Of a DNA stretch of 34,189 bases, positions 5,789-13,761 are shown one piece after another (positions within the stretch are counted from its first letter, which is position 1; each line of letters begins with the position of its first letter). The stretch comes from a virus. The notes under the pieces are model-generated. The model did not search any database and was not told the DNA's origin. It saw nothing but the letters and a program-made list of their open reading frames with translations. A program made the translations under genes and the position numbers. The stretch is from positions 1 through 34,189 of IMG/VR virus record IMGVR_UViG_3300021197_001535; one strand, written 5' to 3'.

Positions 5789-6205
5789 ATGAGACCACTC
5801 AAAAGAATCATTATACACTGCTCTGCAACGCCAGAGGGTAGAGACATAGACGCAGCAACAATAAAGGATTGGCACGTTAACGGTAACGGCTGGTCAGATA
5901 TTGGCTATCACTACGTCATAAAAATAGATGGGTGCCTAGAAGTAGGCAGGCAGATAGATAAGGTTGGGGCTCACTGCAAGGGGCACAACAAAGACTCTAT
6001 CGGCATATGCTATGTAGGAGGGGCTGACAAAGAGATGCAGGCAAAGGATACTATGAACGAAGCCCAGGAATCCACTATGCGGGAGCTCATATACTCCCTA
6101 CGTATGGTATCAGACTCGCACCTCACGCTGCATGGGCACAATGAGTATGCAACAAAGCTCTGCCCGAGCTTCAGAGTGTCCGAAAAGTTTAAGGACATAC
6201 TATAA
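5789..6205 (+). CDS. N-acetylmuramoyl-L-alanine amidase, T7-lysozyme type (endolysin)
   Basis: A 138-residue Amidase_2/PGRP-fold enzyme that cuts the bond between muramic acid and the L-Ala of the stem peptide. Zinc ligands by alignment with T7 lysozyme: H10 (IIIHCSAT), H117 (HGHNEY) and C125 (KLCPSF), with the catalytic tyrosine at Y40 (GYHY) and lysine at K123. The H-to-C spacing of 8 and the K two before the C match T7. There is no signal peptide or cell-wall binding domain, so it needs a holin to reach the murein; a holin candidate lies at 30008-30445. Confidence 0.92.
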   Translation: MRPLKRIIIHCSATPEGRDIDAATIKDWHVNGNGWSDIGYHYVIKIDGCLEVGRQIDKVGAHCKGHNKDSIGICYVGGADKEMQAKDTMNEAQESTMRELIYSLRMVSDSHLTLHGHNEYATKLCPSFRVSEKFKDIL

Positions 6206-6206
6206 G

Positions 6207-6237
6207 TTTGTATATAAGCTGAAGTTTTATATCTTTG
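6207..6237 (+). promoter_or_regulatory. Near-ideal Bacteroidota promoter before the groES-like gene
   Basis: TTTG (6207-6210), 19 bp, TATCTTTG (6230-6237): full agreement with the Bacteroidota sigma consensus TTTG-N19-TAnnTTTG. Predicted start about 6243, leaving a leader of roughly 10 nt before the ATG at 6254. It is the best host-type promoter in the window and is the likely driver of the GroES-to-terminase genes. Confidence 0.8.
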
Positions 6238-6253
6238 TTATAAATCAAACATT

Positions 6254-6532
6254 ATGACAAAGATTAAGTTTCAACCGGCAAGAGATTGGGTAGTACTCCC
6301 AATGGTGCGAAAAGATCAGACTAAAAGCGGTATCCACCTTATGGAGGGGACTGCAAAGTCTATGCGGAGCAACGTCCTCGAGGTGATAGCCGCAGGGCCC
6401 AAATGCGAAGCAGTTGCAGTAGGAGACACTGTAATGGTTCACCCAAATTCAGAAGGACTAGTAATCAATCTGGATGAGGGTGAATTCGTTATGATAAGTG
6501 AATTCCAAATCTGTGGAGTTATCCCCAAATGA
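6254..6532 (+). CDS. groES: GroES-like cochaperonin (Cpn10 family)
   Basis: The 92 residues match Cpn10 length and order: N-terminal strand ending RDWVVLPMV, a mobile-loop region (RKDQTKSGIHLMEGTA), then EVIAAGPKC, VGDTVMVHPNSEG and the final strand EFQICGVI. As in other phage Cpn10 proteins (T4 gp31 is the known precedent) it would replace the host GroES on GroEL to fold capsid or other large virion proteins. No GroEL gene is seen in the window, so it must work with the host ring. Confidence 0.8.
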   Translation: MTKIKFQPARDWVVLPMVRKDQTKSGIHLMEGTAKSMRSNVLEVIAAGPKCEAVAVGDTVMVHPNSEGLVINLDEGEFVMISEFQICGVIPK

Positions 6533-6771
6533 CTGGGAACGTAACTATATCCATCAAGGACTTCGATAAGCTACGCGGGCAATCCTCTAAGGCAGAGGAC
6601 AGATCAGAGCGTGTAACCCGTGCAGCGAAGGAGCTAGAGGTCTTCCTCTCATTCATGTGTACTAGAGAGCACATTCAAGAATACCTTGATGAGTTCAACC
6701 GCCAATCCCAAGCTTCTAAGATTATACTAGAGGACGGGAGGGCCAAAATAGTATTCAAAGATGAAGATTAA
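6529..6771 (+). CDS. Hypothetical helical protein (80 aa)
   Basis: Start overlaps the cochaperonin stop by ATGA. The sequence is charged and helical in the middle (SKAEDRSERVTRAAKELEVFLSFM), with a C-terminal strand pair (SKIILEDGRAKIVFKDED). No family recognised. Its overlap with both neighbours (4 nt before, 11 nt after) shows it is part of the coupled chain leading to the packaging genes. Confidence 0.65.
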   Translation: MTGNVTISIKDFDKLRGQSSKAEDRSERVTRAAKELEVFLSFMCTREHIQEYLDEFNRQSQASKIILEDGRAKIVFKDED

Positions 6772-7063
6772 GATTGCAGCCAACACAACCTTCAAGTACT
6801 TACAAGTATTCAATGGTATCCTGGAGCTCACAGACAAAGAGCTCTTGATACTGTCTTACTTCGTTGACACAAGCACAACAGTAAACCTGTGCTCAGCAAA
6901 GAACAAAAAGGCAGTAGCGGATAAGCTGGGAGTCAAAGATCCCAATACACTGAACAACTACGTCAAGAGACTGAAGGACAAGGGGGCTATAACACAGACA
7001 GCTGATGGGTACAAGCTATCTCAGCTGCTCGAGAGTACAACAGAAATACATATAGTAAGATGA
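6761..7063 (+). CDS. Winged-helix-like DNA-binding protein (100 aa)
   Basis: After a short strand segment comes LTDKELLILSYFVD, then NKKAVADKLGVKDPNTLNNYVKRLKDKGAI, which reads as helix-turn-helix with a recognition helix (TLNNYVKRLKDKG) and a wing (ITQTADGYKL). This is the layout of MarR-like or replication-initiator-like winged helices. It might control the late operon or take part in packaging, as a small-terminase-like DNA binder. The start lies inside the previous gene. Confidence 0.6.
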   Translation: MKIKIAANTTFKYLQVFNGILELTDKELLILSYFVDTSTTVNLCSAKNKKAVADKLGVKDPNTLNNYVKRLKDKGAITQTADGYKLSQLLESTTEIHIVR

Positions 7064-7392
7064 AATCAGCAATAGAAATGCTAAAGACTTTTGCATCCGA
7101 AGTAGTAAAGTATGCAGAGGCAGGAGCACCACATGTAACCAAAGTAGAGTACCAGAAACGAATAGAGACTTGTAAAAGCTGCCCACACCTTCGAGAGAAA
7201 GTAGATAGATGCGGGCTATGCGGATGCCTTGTAGAGCACAAAGCAAAGTGGGCTACAGCTGCATGTCCGGACGACCCAAAGAGATGGAGTCCGGTATATA
7301 TAGGCAATAAGGGGAGGAAGGTAACACTTAAAGGAAAGAATAGAGATGGGAAAAGCCAACACGAAGAGTCTGATACAGCGAATAGCGACTAA
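7060..7392 (+). CDS. Small zinc-binding phage protein (DUF6171-like, 110 aa)
   Basis: A helical N-terminus is followed by C-x-x-C-P (CKSCPHL), then CGLCGCLVEHKAKWATAACP and a D-P-K-R-W end, giving six cysteines in a zinc-ribbon-like arrangement. I recall this pattern from phage proteins labelled DUF6171; function unknown. Start overlaps the previous stop (ATGA). The C-terminal tail (GKSQHEESDTANSD) is encoded by DNA that also encodes the first 15 residues of the HU-like protein. Confidence 0.65.
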   Translation: MKSAIEMLKTFASEVVKYAEAGAPHVTKVEYQKRIETCKSCPHLREKVDRCGLCGCLVEHKAKWATAACPDDPKRWSPVYIGNKGRKVTLKGKNRDGKSQHEESDTANSD

Positions 7393-7570
7393 GTACAACC
7401 TGCCCCTACACAAAGTAGAGGAGGCAGTATACTACCAATTCAAATACACAACCAAGGTAATGCGTGAGGGTAAGTTCGAACCTGTTCGATTGCCCTATCT
7501 TGGGAAGTTTCACGTAATGCCTGGTAGACTTAAGCACATCAACAATGCGGGATCTGATAACAGTAAGTAA
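7346..7570 (+). CDS. HU/IHF-like DNA-binding protein, short form (74 aa)
   Basis: TKSLIQRIATKYNLPLHKVEEAVYYQFKYTTKVMREGKFEPVRLPYLGKFHV follows the HU/IHF pattern: two N-terminal helices, then strand, L-P-x-L-G-x-F. The DNA-grasping beta arm of normal HU (about 90 residues) is mostly absent, as in the short IHF-like proteins of Bacteroidota phages. It may help DNA bending during packaging or gene control. It overlaps its neighbours by 47 and 26 nt, the densest overlap in the window. Confidence 0.6.
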   Translation: MGKANTKSLIQRIATKYNLPLHKVEEAVYYQFKYTTKVMREGKFEPVRLPYLGKFHVMPGRLKHINNAGSDNSK

Positions 7571-8042
7571 CAACGTAGTTGTCCCAAGCGCGTACGCACT
7601 GACCATCAACGAGTTCAAGGGTTTGAAATCCAGCGAATTGGGTGCCGTATACTTTTACACGGACCACCGCTCCCCTTATGCTGTATACGAAGAGGAAGAC
7701 AGAATGGCTAGAATTAGTCAAGATCTGAAGGTTAAGTTCACCCCCAAAGTGATGGGGGCAATAGACAAGTATAAGGAACTATCAGAGACCTCAGCTATAA
7801 AGCTTCTTAAATCTGCACGTAACTCGATAACTAAACTCGAACGTTACTTTGCTACCGTAAACCTAAATGTTCTTGATGACCACGGTAAGCCTATCTACCA
7901 CGCGAAGGACCTGATCGGTAACCTGTCCAACATGGGTAAGGTTGTCACAGGACTTGACGAGTTAGAAGCTATAGTCAAGAAGCATCAGCAGAAAGACAAC
8001 CCAAATAGGGGCGGGGTAGTGACCAACAAGTACTCCCACTGA
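7545..8042 (+). CDS. Protein immediately upstream of terminase, possibly packaging-related (165 aa)
   Basis: Soluble protein with a beta N-terminus and a helical middle (TSAIKLLKSARNSITKLERYFATVN), ending in a basic tail (HQQKDNPNRGG). No family recognised. Its stop and the TerL start share a base (TGATG), the usual position of a small terminase subunit, and the size is suitable, but there is no visible helix-turn-helix. I therefore give a position-based guess only. Confidence 0.55.
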   Translation: MRDLITVSNNVVVPSAYALTINEFKGLKSSELGAVYFYTDHRSPYAVYEEEDRMARISQDLKVKFTPKVMGAIDKYKELSETSAIKLLKSARNSITKLERYFATVNLNVLDDHGKPIYHAKDLIGNLSNMGKVVTGLDELEAIVKKHQQKDNPNRGGVVTNKYSH

Positions 8043-9994
8043 TGTTTAGCAACAGTATAAAATACTCACCAGCTGCTCAGCACTATCTAGACTTCGGGTT
8101 CTATACTGATGCGATACCAGGCACTAAGGAGTACTATGATCACTGGGATGAACAAAAACGAAGATGCTTAGAAGGATACGAGGGATTAACGGGTTATCAC
8201 TATTTCTATCTCAACTACTGCCCAATAGACCGGGTAGTGGACGACATCATGGCAGACGGTACCAAGATCGCAAGAAGAGAAAGAACATTTCCTGCCTTCT
8301 ACGACGGAGACCACGAGTACTTCACTGCGGTAGACGAGTGCAGAAAAACAAATAAGCACATGGTTGTGCTTAAGGCGAGACGTAAAGGTTTCTCCTACAA
8401 AGCAGGGGCAATGCTTGCACGCAACTACTTCTTGATGCGTAACTCTAAGAACTACGTATTCGCCTCACAGAAGGAGTATCTCATAGGGGATGGACTCCTG
8501 AGTAAGGCGTGGGACTTTCTGTCCTTTATAGACGACAATACGGCTTGGACACAGCCGCGATTGCGTGACCGTGAGATGCACAAGCAGTCAGGGTACAAGA
8601 AGAATGTCAATGGTGCAGATGTAGAGCTTGGGATGAAGTCTCAGATTATAGGTGTATCTTTGAAAGACAACCCCGACAAGGTGCGTGGTAAGGCAGGTGA
8701 TCTGATTTTCTTTGAGGAGGCAGGTTCATTCTCAGGTCTACTTAAAGCTTGGGAGGTAGCTATGCCAACAATGCGTCAAGGCTCCAAGACACTTGGTACT
8801 ATGATTGCGTTTGGTACGGGTGGTGAGGAAGGTAGCGGGTTTGACGGTATGGAAGAACTGTTCTATCACCCAGACTCCTATGACTGTATGGCGTTTGACA
8901 ACGATTGGGATGCTGGTGCAATGGGCACCAAGTGCGGATACTTTGTTCCTATTTATCAGAACTTGGACGGGTTCATCGACGATAACGGGAACTCACTAAA
9001 ACAACTAGCTAAAGAACATGAAGAAGACCAACGCGAAAAAAAGAAAGGGGCCAACGACCCCAAAGCGCTCGACCAGTACACGGCAGAACACCCGTTCACG
9101 CCGCAAGAAGCAACCCTCCAAGTCACAGCCAACCTCTTTGATGTCACGTCTCTTAAAGAGCAGTATAACAAAATTAAAGCACATGGTCTCGAAAGTGAAG
9201 GCACTGCTGGGTTAATGTACTATGATAAGAATGGGAAATCATCATTTAGGGCATCGAACGAAGTACACCCGGTTTATAAGTTTCCTCACAGAAAAGGGGA
9301 CAGGACCGAAGGCGGAGTCGTCGTATACGAATCACCGTACACAACCAAAGAAGGGGAAGTACCCCACAACCTCTACATAATATGCCATGACCCCTATGCT
9401 CAGTCGAAGTCGACAACAAACGAGTCACTAGGGTCAGCGTATGTAATCAAGAGACCTAACAATCTATCCAAACCGGATGATATAATCGTAGCAAGCTATG
9501 TCGGGAGACCACAAACGCAGGATGAATACAACCGCAATCTATTTATGCTCGCAGAGTATTACAACGCCAAGATCGGGTTCGAGAACGACCGTGGGGAGCT
9601 TATTGCTTACGCGAAGAGATATCGCAAGCTACATAAGCTACAGGAGGAGTTTGAGATGCTCGATAAAAGGGAACTCAGATCTAGAAACGTAAAGCGTCAA
9701 TATGGTATGCACATGACTGAGCAACGTAAAAGGCAAGGTGAGTTGTATATTAGGGACTGGTTGATCACCCCAAGACACACAGACGAAGATGGAAATGTGA
9801 CTCTAAACCTGCACAAGATCTACGATCCAGCGCTTTTGCAAGAACTAATGAAGTTCAACCACAGAGGCAACTTCGACCGAGTTATGTCGTTTATGGTAGG
9901 CATGTACCATACGCGAGAGTTATATAATAGAGAGGTGGTAGAAATTGTCAATGACCGGTCTACAGATGACTGGTTCGATAAAATTTATAAGTAA
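8042..9994 (+). CDS. terL: Terminase large subunit
   Basis: 650 residues, usual for TerL. ATPase part: Walker-A-like LKARRKGFSYKAG at about 110-122 (variant with R-R-K-G instead of a full GxxxxGK), Walker B with catalytic Glu GDLIFFEEAG at about 219-228, then the coupling segment LGTMIAFGTGGEEGSG. Nuclease part (RNase H fold): first Asp in IICHDPYA (about 448), GFENDRG (about 513-519) and a late Asp near DRVMSF. It is the motor and nuclease that cuts concatemers and pumps DNA through the portal encoded next. Confidence 0.93.
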   Translation: MFSNSIKYSPAAQHYLDFGFYTDAIPGTKEYYDHWDEQKRRCLEGYEGLTGYHYFYLNYCPIDRVVDDIMADGTKIARRERTFPAFYDGDHEYFTAVDECRKTNKHMVVLKARRKGFSYKAGAMLARNYFLMRNSKNYVFASQKEYLIGDGLLSKAWDFLSFIDDNTAWTQPRLRDREMHKQSGYKKNVNGADVELGMKSQIIGVSLKDNPDKVRGKAGDLIFFEEAGSFSGLLKAWEVAMPTMRQGSKTLGTMIAFGTGGEEGSGFDGMEELFYHPDSYDCMAFDNDWDAGAMGTKCGYFVPIYQNLDGFIDDNGNSLKQLAKEHEEDQREKKKGANDPKALDQYTAEHPFTPQEATLQVTANLFDVTSLKEQYNKIKAHGLESEGTAGLMYYDKNGKSSFRASNEVHPVYKFPHRKGDRTEGGVVVYESPYTTKEGEVPHNLYIICHDPYAQSKSTTNESLGSAYVIKRPNNLSKPDDIIVASYVGRPQTQDEYNRNLFMLAEYYNAKIGFENDRGELIAYAKRYRKLHKLQEEFEMLDKRELRSRNVKRQYGMHMTEQRKRQGELYIRDWLITPRHTDEDGNVTLNLHKIYDPALLQELMKFNHRGNFDRVMSFMVGMYHTRELYNREVVEIVNDRSTDDWFDKIYK

Positions 9995-10004
9995 TTTACA
10001 GCGG

Positions 10005-12200
10005 ATGTACGGACAGGCCTCATTACCCAGACAGCGGTTGCCGCTATCTAAGAAGAATCAGAAGTGGAGAGAAGAATGTGTCGAAGCATACATTAATCTT
10101 TCCAAGTTTGGTATGACAGAACGTAGAAGCTATCTAAAGTCTCTATACGACTACTACAATGGAGTAATCGATGAGCAAGACTACAGATACGTTCTAAAGC
10201 CTTACGGCAAGACACGTGGAAACTTCCCATCTAAACTGCGGAACTACCCCATCATTAAGCCTATTGTAGACCTGCTCCTCGGGGAGAAGGCTAAGAGGCC
10301 TTTGAACTATACAGTGACTGTGAAGAATGCAGACGCTATAAGTATCAAGGAGAGTGAGAAGAATGGCAAGTTGGTGGCGCAGGCCTCAATGATATTCCAA
10401 CAGGCAATGGAGGGAAAAGAGATTGATCCCAACAAGATGCCGGAGTTGATGAAGGACTTTGAGCGCAACTACAAAGATAGAAGAGCGATCAAGGGTCAGG
10501 CTGCTATCAACTACATTATGCAGAGTGAGGAAATCTTTCACAAGTTCCAGAAAGGTTTCTTCCACTACTTGGTAACGGGTGAGGTGTACTCGCACAAGGG
10601 AGTACGACGTAACGAGCCCTTCTACGAGATACTGAACCCTCTGGATATAGACTACGACAAAGATCCAGACTTGGAGTTTGTAGAAGATGGGGATTGGTCT
10701 ATGGTACGTAAGTATGCACACGCATCATCCGTAATAGACGCATTTGGGGAGTTCCTCACAGACGAGCAAATACTCGAGTTGGAGAACCCACAGAAAGCAT
10801 CAGCTGACTCGTACCTGCTGTACAGAGCAGAGTCCTCGGGCAGCGACGAGAATATATATCGCAACAGACTTGTAGAGTGCATTACTGTGTACTGGAAGAG
10901 TCGTAAGCGCATTGGCTTCTTAACCTACGTTGATCCTGAAACAGGAGAACCAGAGGAAGCAGAAGTACAAGAAGGATTTCGCCTCCCTGCAGAAGCAAAG
11001 GCGGGGGGTGCCAAAGTTAGGTACGAGTGGGTAAACGAGGTTTGGGAGGGAACTAGAATTGATGGACGATTCTTCATCAATATTAATCCTATCTCAAACC
11101 AACGTACATCCCTAGACAACCCATCGGTGTGTAAGCTTCCGATCAACGGACGGAAGTATTCTGACATTAATTCCGATAACATCTCACTCGTTTCCCTTGG
11201 CATCCCCTTTCAACTTAACTACAACATATACAAGTACCGTATGGAGCTTGCGATTGCTAGGTCTAAGGACATCATCGCACAGTTCGATATCAATATGATA
11301 CCTAAGAAGTGGGACATGGATAAGTTCATGTACTTCGTAGAGGGTACGGGTATTGCGTGGGTTGACTATAACAAAGAGGGTATACAACTATCTCCGCAGC
11401 ACCAGTCAGTGCTTGACATGTCTATCAAGACTATAGGTCAGTATCTGCAGTTGCTGGATTCTATCATGCAGGAGTGGGAAAAGATATCAGGTGTAAACAG
11501 ACAACGCCAAGGCGGCATAGGACCCTATGAAGGTAAAGCAGCATCACAACAAGCAATTGTTCAGTCCTCACACATTACTGAAGATCTTTTCCGCAAATTC
11601 GCAAGATTTGAGCAAAGGGAACTCCAGGGCCTTTTGGACTATTCTAAAGAAGCATGGCTATCGGGTAAGAAGGCAATGTACGTCATGCCTGACCAAGAGA
11701 TAGAGATGATCGATATAGACTCACTTGAGCACATGGAGAGTGAGTATGGCATCTTCGTATCAGACTCAGGTAGAGATCAGGACAAGCTTGACCAAGCTAA
11801 GGCGCTGTCTCAGTCTATGATTCAGAACGGCGTGCCAGCATCAGCAGTACTTGACCTGTTTGATACAGAGAACTACGCAGGCATCAAAGCTAAAATACAG
11901 GATGCTGAAGCATCACGTAAGAAGCTAGAAGCTGAGCAGCAGAAGGTACAACAGCAACAGCAACAACAACAGATGCAGATGAAGCAGATGGAGATTGAAG
12001 CTCAGAAGCTGGATAAAGATAAAGACAGGCAGGTAGAAATAGAGAAGGCGCTTATTGCTGCGGAGTCTAGAGATCAATCAGATAAGATCAATCTTGACCT
12101 CGAGAAGATGATGCGTGACTTTGAGCTCAAGCAGCAAGACATAGCACTCAAAGAAAGAGCGCTAGAGAAAGAAGGTGATACAGAACCTAACGGGGTATGA
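10005..12200 (+). CDS. Portal protein
   Basis: About 731 residues from ATG 10005, the first ATG after the TerL stop; starts at 9945 (TTG) or 9951 would overlap TerL and seem less likely. The sequence opens MYGQASLPRQRLPL, has a conserved RNYPIIKPIVDLLLGEKAKRP region, a central mixed domain and a long helical C-terminus: a glutamine run (QQQQQQQQMQM) leading into a charged coiled coil. Location between TerL and scaffold plus the length fit the large portals of short-tailed Bacteroidota phages. It forms the dodecameric DNA entry ring. Confidence 0.85.
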   Translation: MYGQASLPRQRLPLSKKNQKWREECVEAYINLSKFGMTERRSYLKSLYDYYNGVIDEQDYRYVLKPYGKTRGNFPSKLRNYPIIKPIVDLLLGEKAKRPLNYTVTVKNADAISIKESEKNGKLVAQASMIFQQAMEGKEIDPNKMPELMKDFERNYKDRRAIKGQAAINYIMQSEEIFHKFQKGFFHYLVTGEVYSHKGVRRNEPFYEILNPLDIDYDKDPDLEFVEDGDWSMVRKYAHASSVIDAFGEFLTDEQILELENPQKASADSYLLYRAESSGSDENIYRNRLVECITVYWKSRKRIGFLTYVDPETGEPEEAEVQEGFRLPAEAKAGGAKVRYEWVNEVWEGTRIDGRFFININPISNQRTSLDNPSVCKLPINGRKYSDINSDNISLVSLGIPFQLNYNIYKYRMELAIARSKDIIAQFDINMIPKKWDMDKFMYFVEGTGIAWVDYNKEGIQLSPQHQSVLDMSIKTIGQYLQLLDSIMQEWEKISGVNRQRQGGIGPYEGKAASQQAIVQSSHITEDLFRKFARFEQRELQGLLDYSKEAWLSGKKAMYVMPDQEIEMIDIDSLEHMESEYGIFVSDSGRDQDKLDQAKALSQSMIQNGVPASAVLDLFDTENYAGIKAKIQDAEASRKKLEAEQQKVQQQQQQQQMQMKQMEIEAQKLDKDKDRQVEIEKALIAAESRDQSDKINLDLEKMMRDFELKQQDIALKERALEKEGDTEPNGV

Positions 12201-13690
12201 CCAACAAACAACGTAGAGATATAATTGAGAAGGCCAAAGCCGAGGGGTTTGAGGGAAGCTACGTAGACTTATTTCGTTCCGGGGGAGCAGCACTGGCTGT
12301 TACTCCAGAACAACGTGAAAAGGGTCTTAGACCCTACCATGAGGCCGGGGATACGGAGCAATCAATGATCTTCCCAAATACTCCTCCTAATACTCCATTC
12401 AATACAGTGGGCATGAAAAAGCCCATCAGAGTACAAAAGGTTGTAGGAGATAAAGTTGTCCGAGATCAAGTTGTTCCCCCCGGTGTTTCGTCTTTCAATA
12501 CAGGTAGTGGGTATGGTACTGTAATAGAAGCCCCAGAGCTTAGGGCTCGTGGGCAGTACGGCAGACACAGAGCTCAGGAGGGCACCAGTCTACCAGGCAT
12601 GGGGAAGGTACAAGATATGTTAGGATTAAGTGCTGATCCCTCAAGACCTACAATATCTCAGGAGTCTGTAGACTACGAAACACCCAAAACGTCTCTATTA
12701 GAGATGGCTGCTAACCCACTTAGAACATCTAGGTACTACTCTAAGGCTATCCAGGCTGATGGTTTAGGAGCGTTAACAAGTAGACCCACTACAGCAGAGT
12801 ATGATGCCACTCCCAGCAATGCAATGGATACAGCTATCGGTGTTGTAAACCCAGCAGCTTGGGGCCAGTCTGGGATAGATGCAGTAGAAAGCCTACGCGA
12901 AGGTGACTACACAGGCGCAGCTGTAAATGCCCTAGGTGTACTACCCGGTGTGGGTAAAGGGGGAAAGCTCGTAGGAAAAAGCGTTAAGATGATGAATCCT
13001 GCCACAGTCTTTATAAAAAGTAGAATAGGATATCCAACCAACATAGTAGGTAGAGGAATACAAGCAACTAATTCTGCGTTTGCACAAGCAAATAACGTTG
13101 CGCAGAACCTTACAAAGGCTGCAGGGCAAAGTAAGCTTGGTCAGACCGTGGCAAGCTCTCCTGTGGGGCAAGGCGCTGCAAAGGTGGCAGATGTAGGAAA
13201 CACGGTAATATCAAAGACAAAAGCTCCCTTTAAAAAAGTAATGGATGCTGCAGCAAACACTAAGGCAGGACGACTTACTACTGAAGTCTTAGATATGCCA
13301 TCCGCAACACTTGGGGGTTCAACTTCAAGGCAGGCTCTTAAAGCATATGGTAGTGCTTATGCAGCAACACAGATGCCAAAACTATCAGCCCAGGTAGTAG
13401 GTGGAGACATAACAGGTGCAGCCAATACATTCTCCAAACTTCCTGTAGGTAAGAAAGTTAGAAATGCAGTAGGAGGATTAAAGCAGATAGCTGCTATACA
13501 GGCAGCCTCTGAAGGAGTTTCACACATAGCGTCAGGAGATGCTGATGCGGGCGATCTTATAAAGATGAGTAAGCTGCTTCCTGGAACATCTAACGTAAGA
13601 ATAGGATATGGGCTAGAGCAGTCATTGATGGACTCCAGAAAAAGAGGAGGCCGCGTAGACCGACGAAGACGGAAGAAAAGACGTAAGTGA
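12197..13690 (+). CDS. Putative virion or internal (ejection) protein, 497 aa
   Basis: Unrecognised. The start overlaps the portal stop (ATGA). After a helical start (TNKQRRDIIEKAKAEGFEG), the protein is low in aromatic residues, with many G/A/S/V stretches in the middle (NALGVLPGVGKGGKLVGKSVK, about 245-265), which resembles the amphipathic spacer segments seen before toxin domains and in membrane-inserting virion proteins. It ends in an arginine/lysine cluster (GGRVDRRRRKKRRK) suited to DNA contact inside the head. A role as internal or ejected protein is inference from position and composition. Confidence 0.6.
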   Translation: MTNKQRRDIIEKAKAEGFEGSYVDLFRSGGAALAVTPEQREKGLRPYHEAGDTEQSMIFPNTPPNTPFNTVGMKKPIRVQKVVGDKVVRDQVVPPGVSSFNTGSGYGTVIEAPELRARGQYGRHRAQEGTSLPGMGKVQDMLGLSADPSRPTISQESVDYETPKTSLLEMAANPLRTSRYYSKAIQADGLGALTSRPTTAEYDATPSNAMDTAIGVVNPAAWGQSGIDAVESLREGDYTGAAVNALGVLPGVGKGGKLVGKSVKMMNPATVFIKSRIGYPTNIVGRGIQATNSAFAQANNVAQNLTKAAGQSKLGQTVASSPVGQGAAKVADVGNTVISKTKAPFKKVMDAAANTKAGRLTTEVLDMPSATLGGSTSRQALKAYGSAYAATQMPKLSAQVVGGDITGAANTFSKLPVGKKVRNAVGGLKQIAAIQAASEGVSHIASGDADAGDLIKMSKLLPGTSNVRIGYGLEQSLMDSRKRGGRVDRRRRKKRRK

Positions 13691-13761
13691 TATATAGTAA
13701 TAGTCACTATAAAAGATAATTTTACAATCAAACCACGAATACAAATTAATATTTTTGCGTA
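13691..13761 (+). promoter_or_regulatory. Promoter-like gap before the scaffold gene (TATTTTTG 4 nt before ATG)
   Basis: A 71-nt AT-rich gap. It holds an inverted repeat TATAGT (13693-13698) and ACTATA (13706-13711), then TATTTTTG at 13750-13757, an exact TAnnTTTG -7 element, and ATG at 13762. No TTTG is found 19 bp upstream. The 4-nt distance to the start is the same as at 1056-1068, suggesting a leaderless or near-leaderless mRNA for the capsid genes. The inverted repeat may be an operator. Confidence 0.45.

Noticed and set aside
9945-10004. Upstream portal starts at 9945 (TTG), 9951 and 9966
   Set aside because: They would overlap TerL by 29-50 nt; ATG 10005 begins 11 nt after the TerL stop and gives a sensible N-terminus. 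Not excluded.
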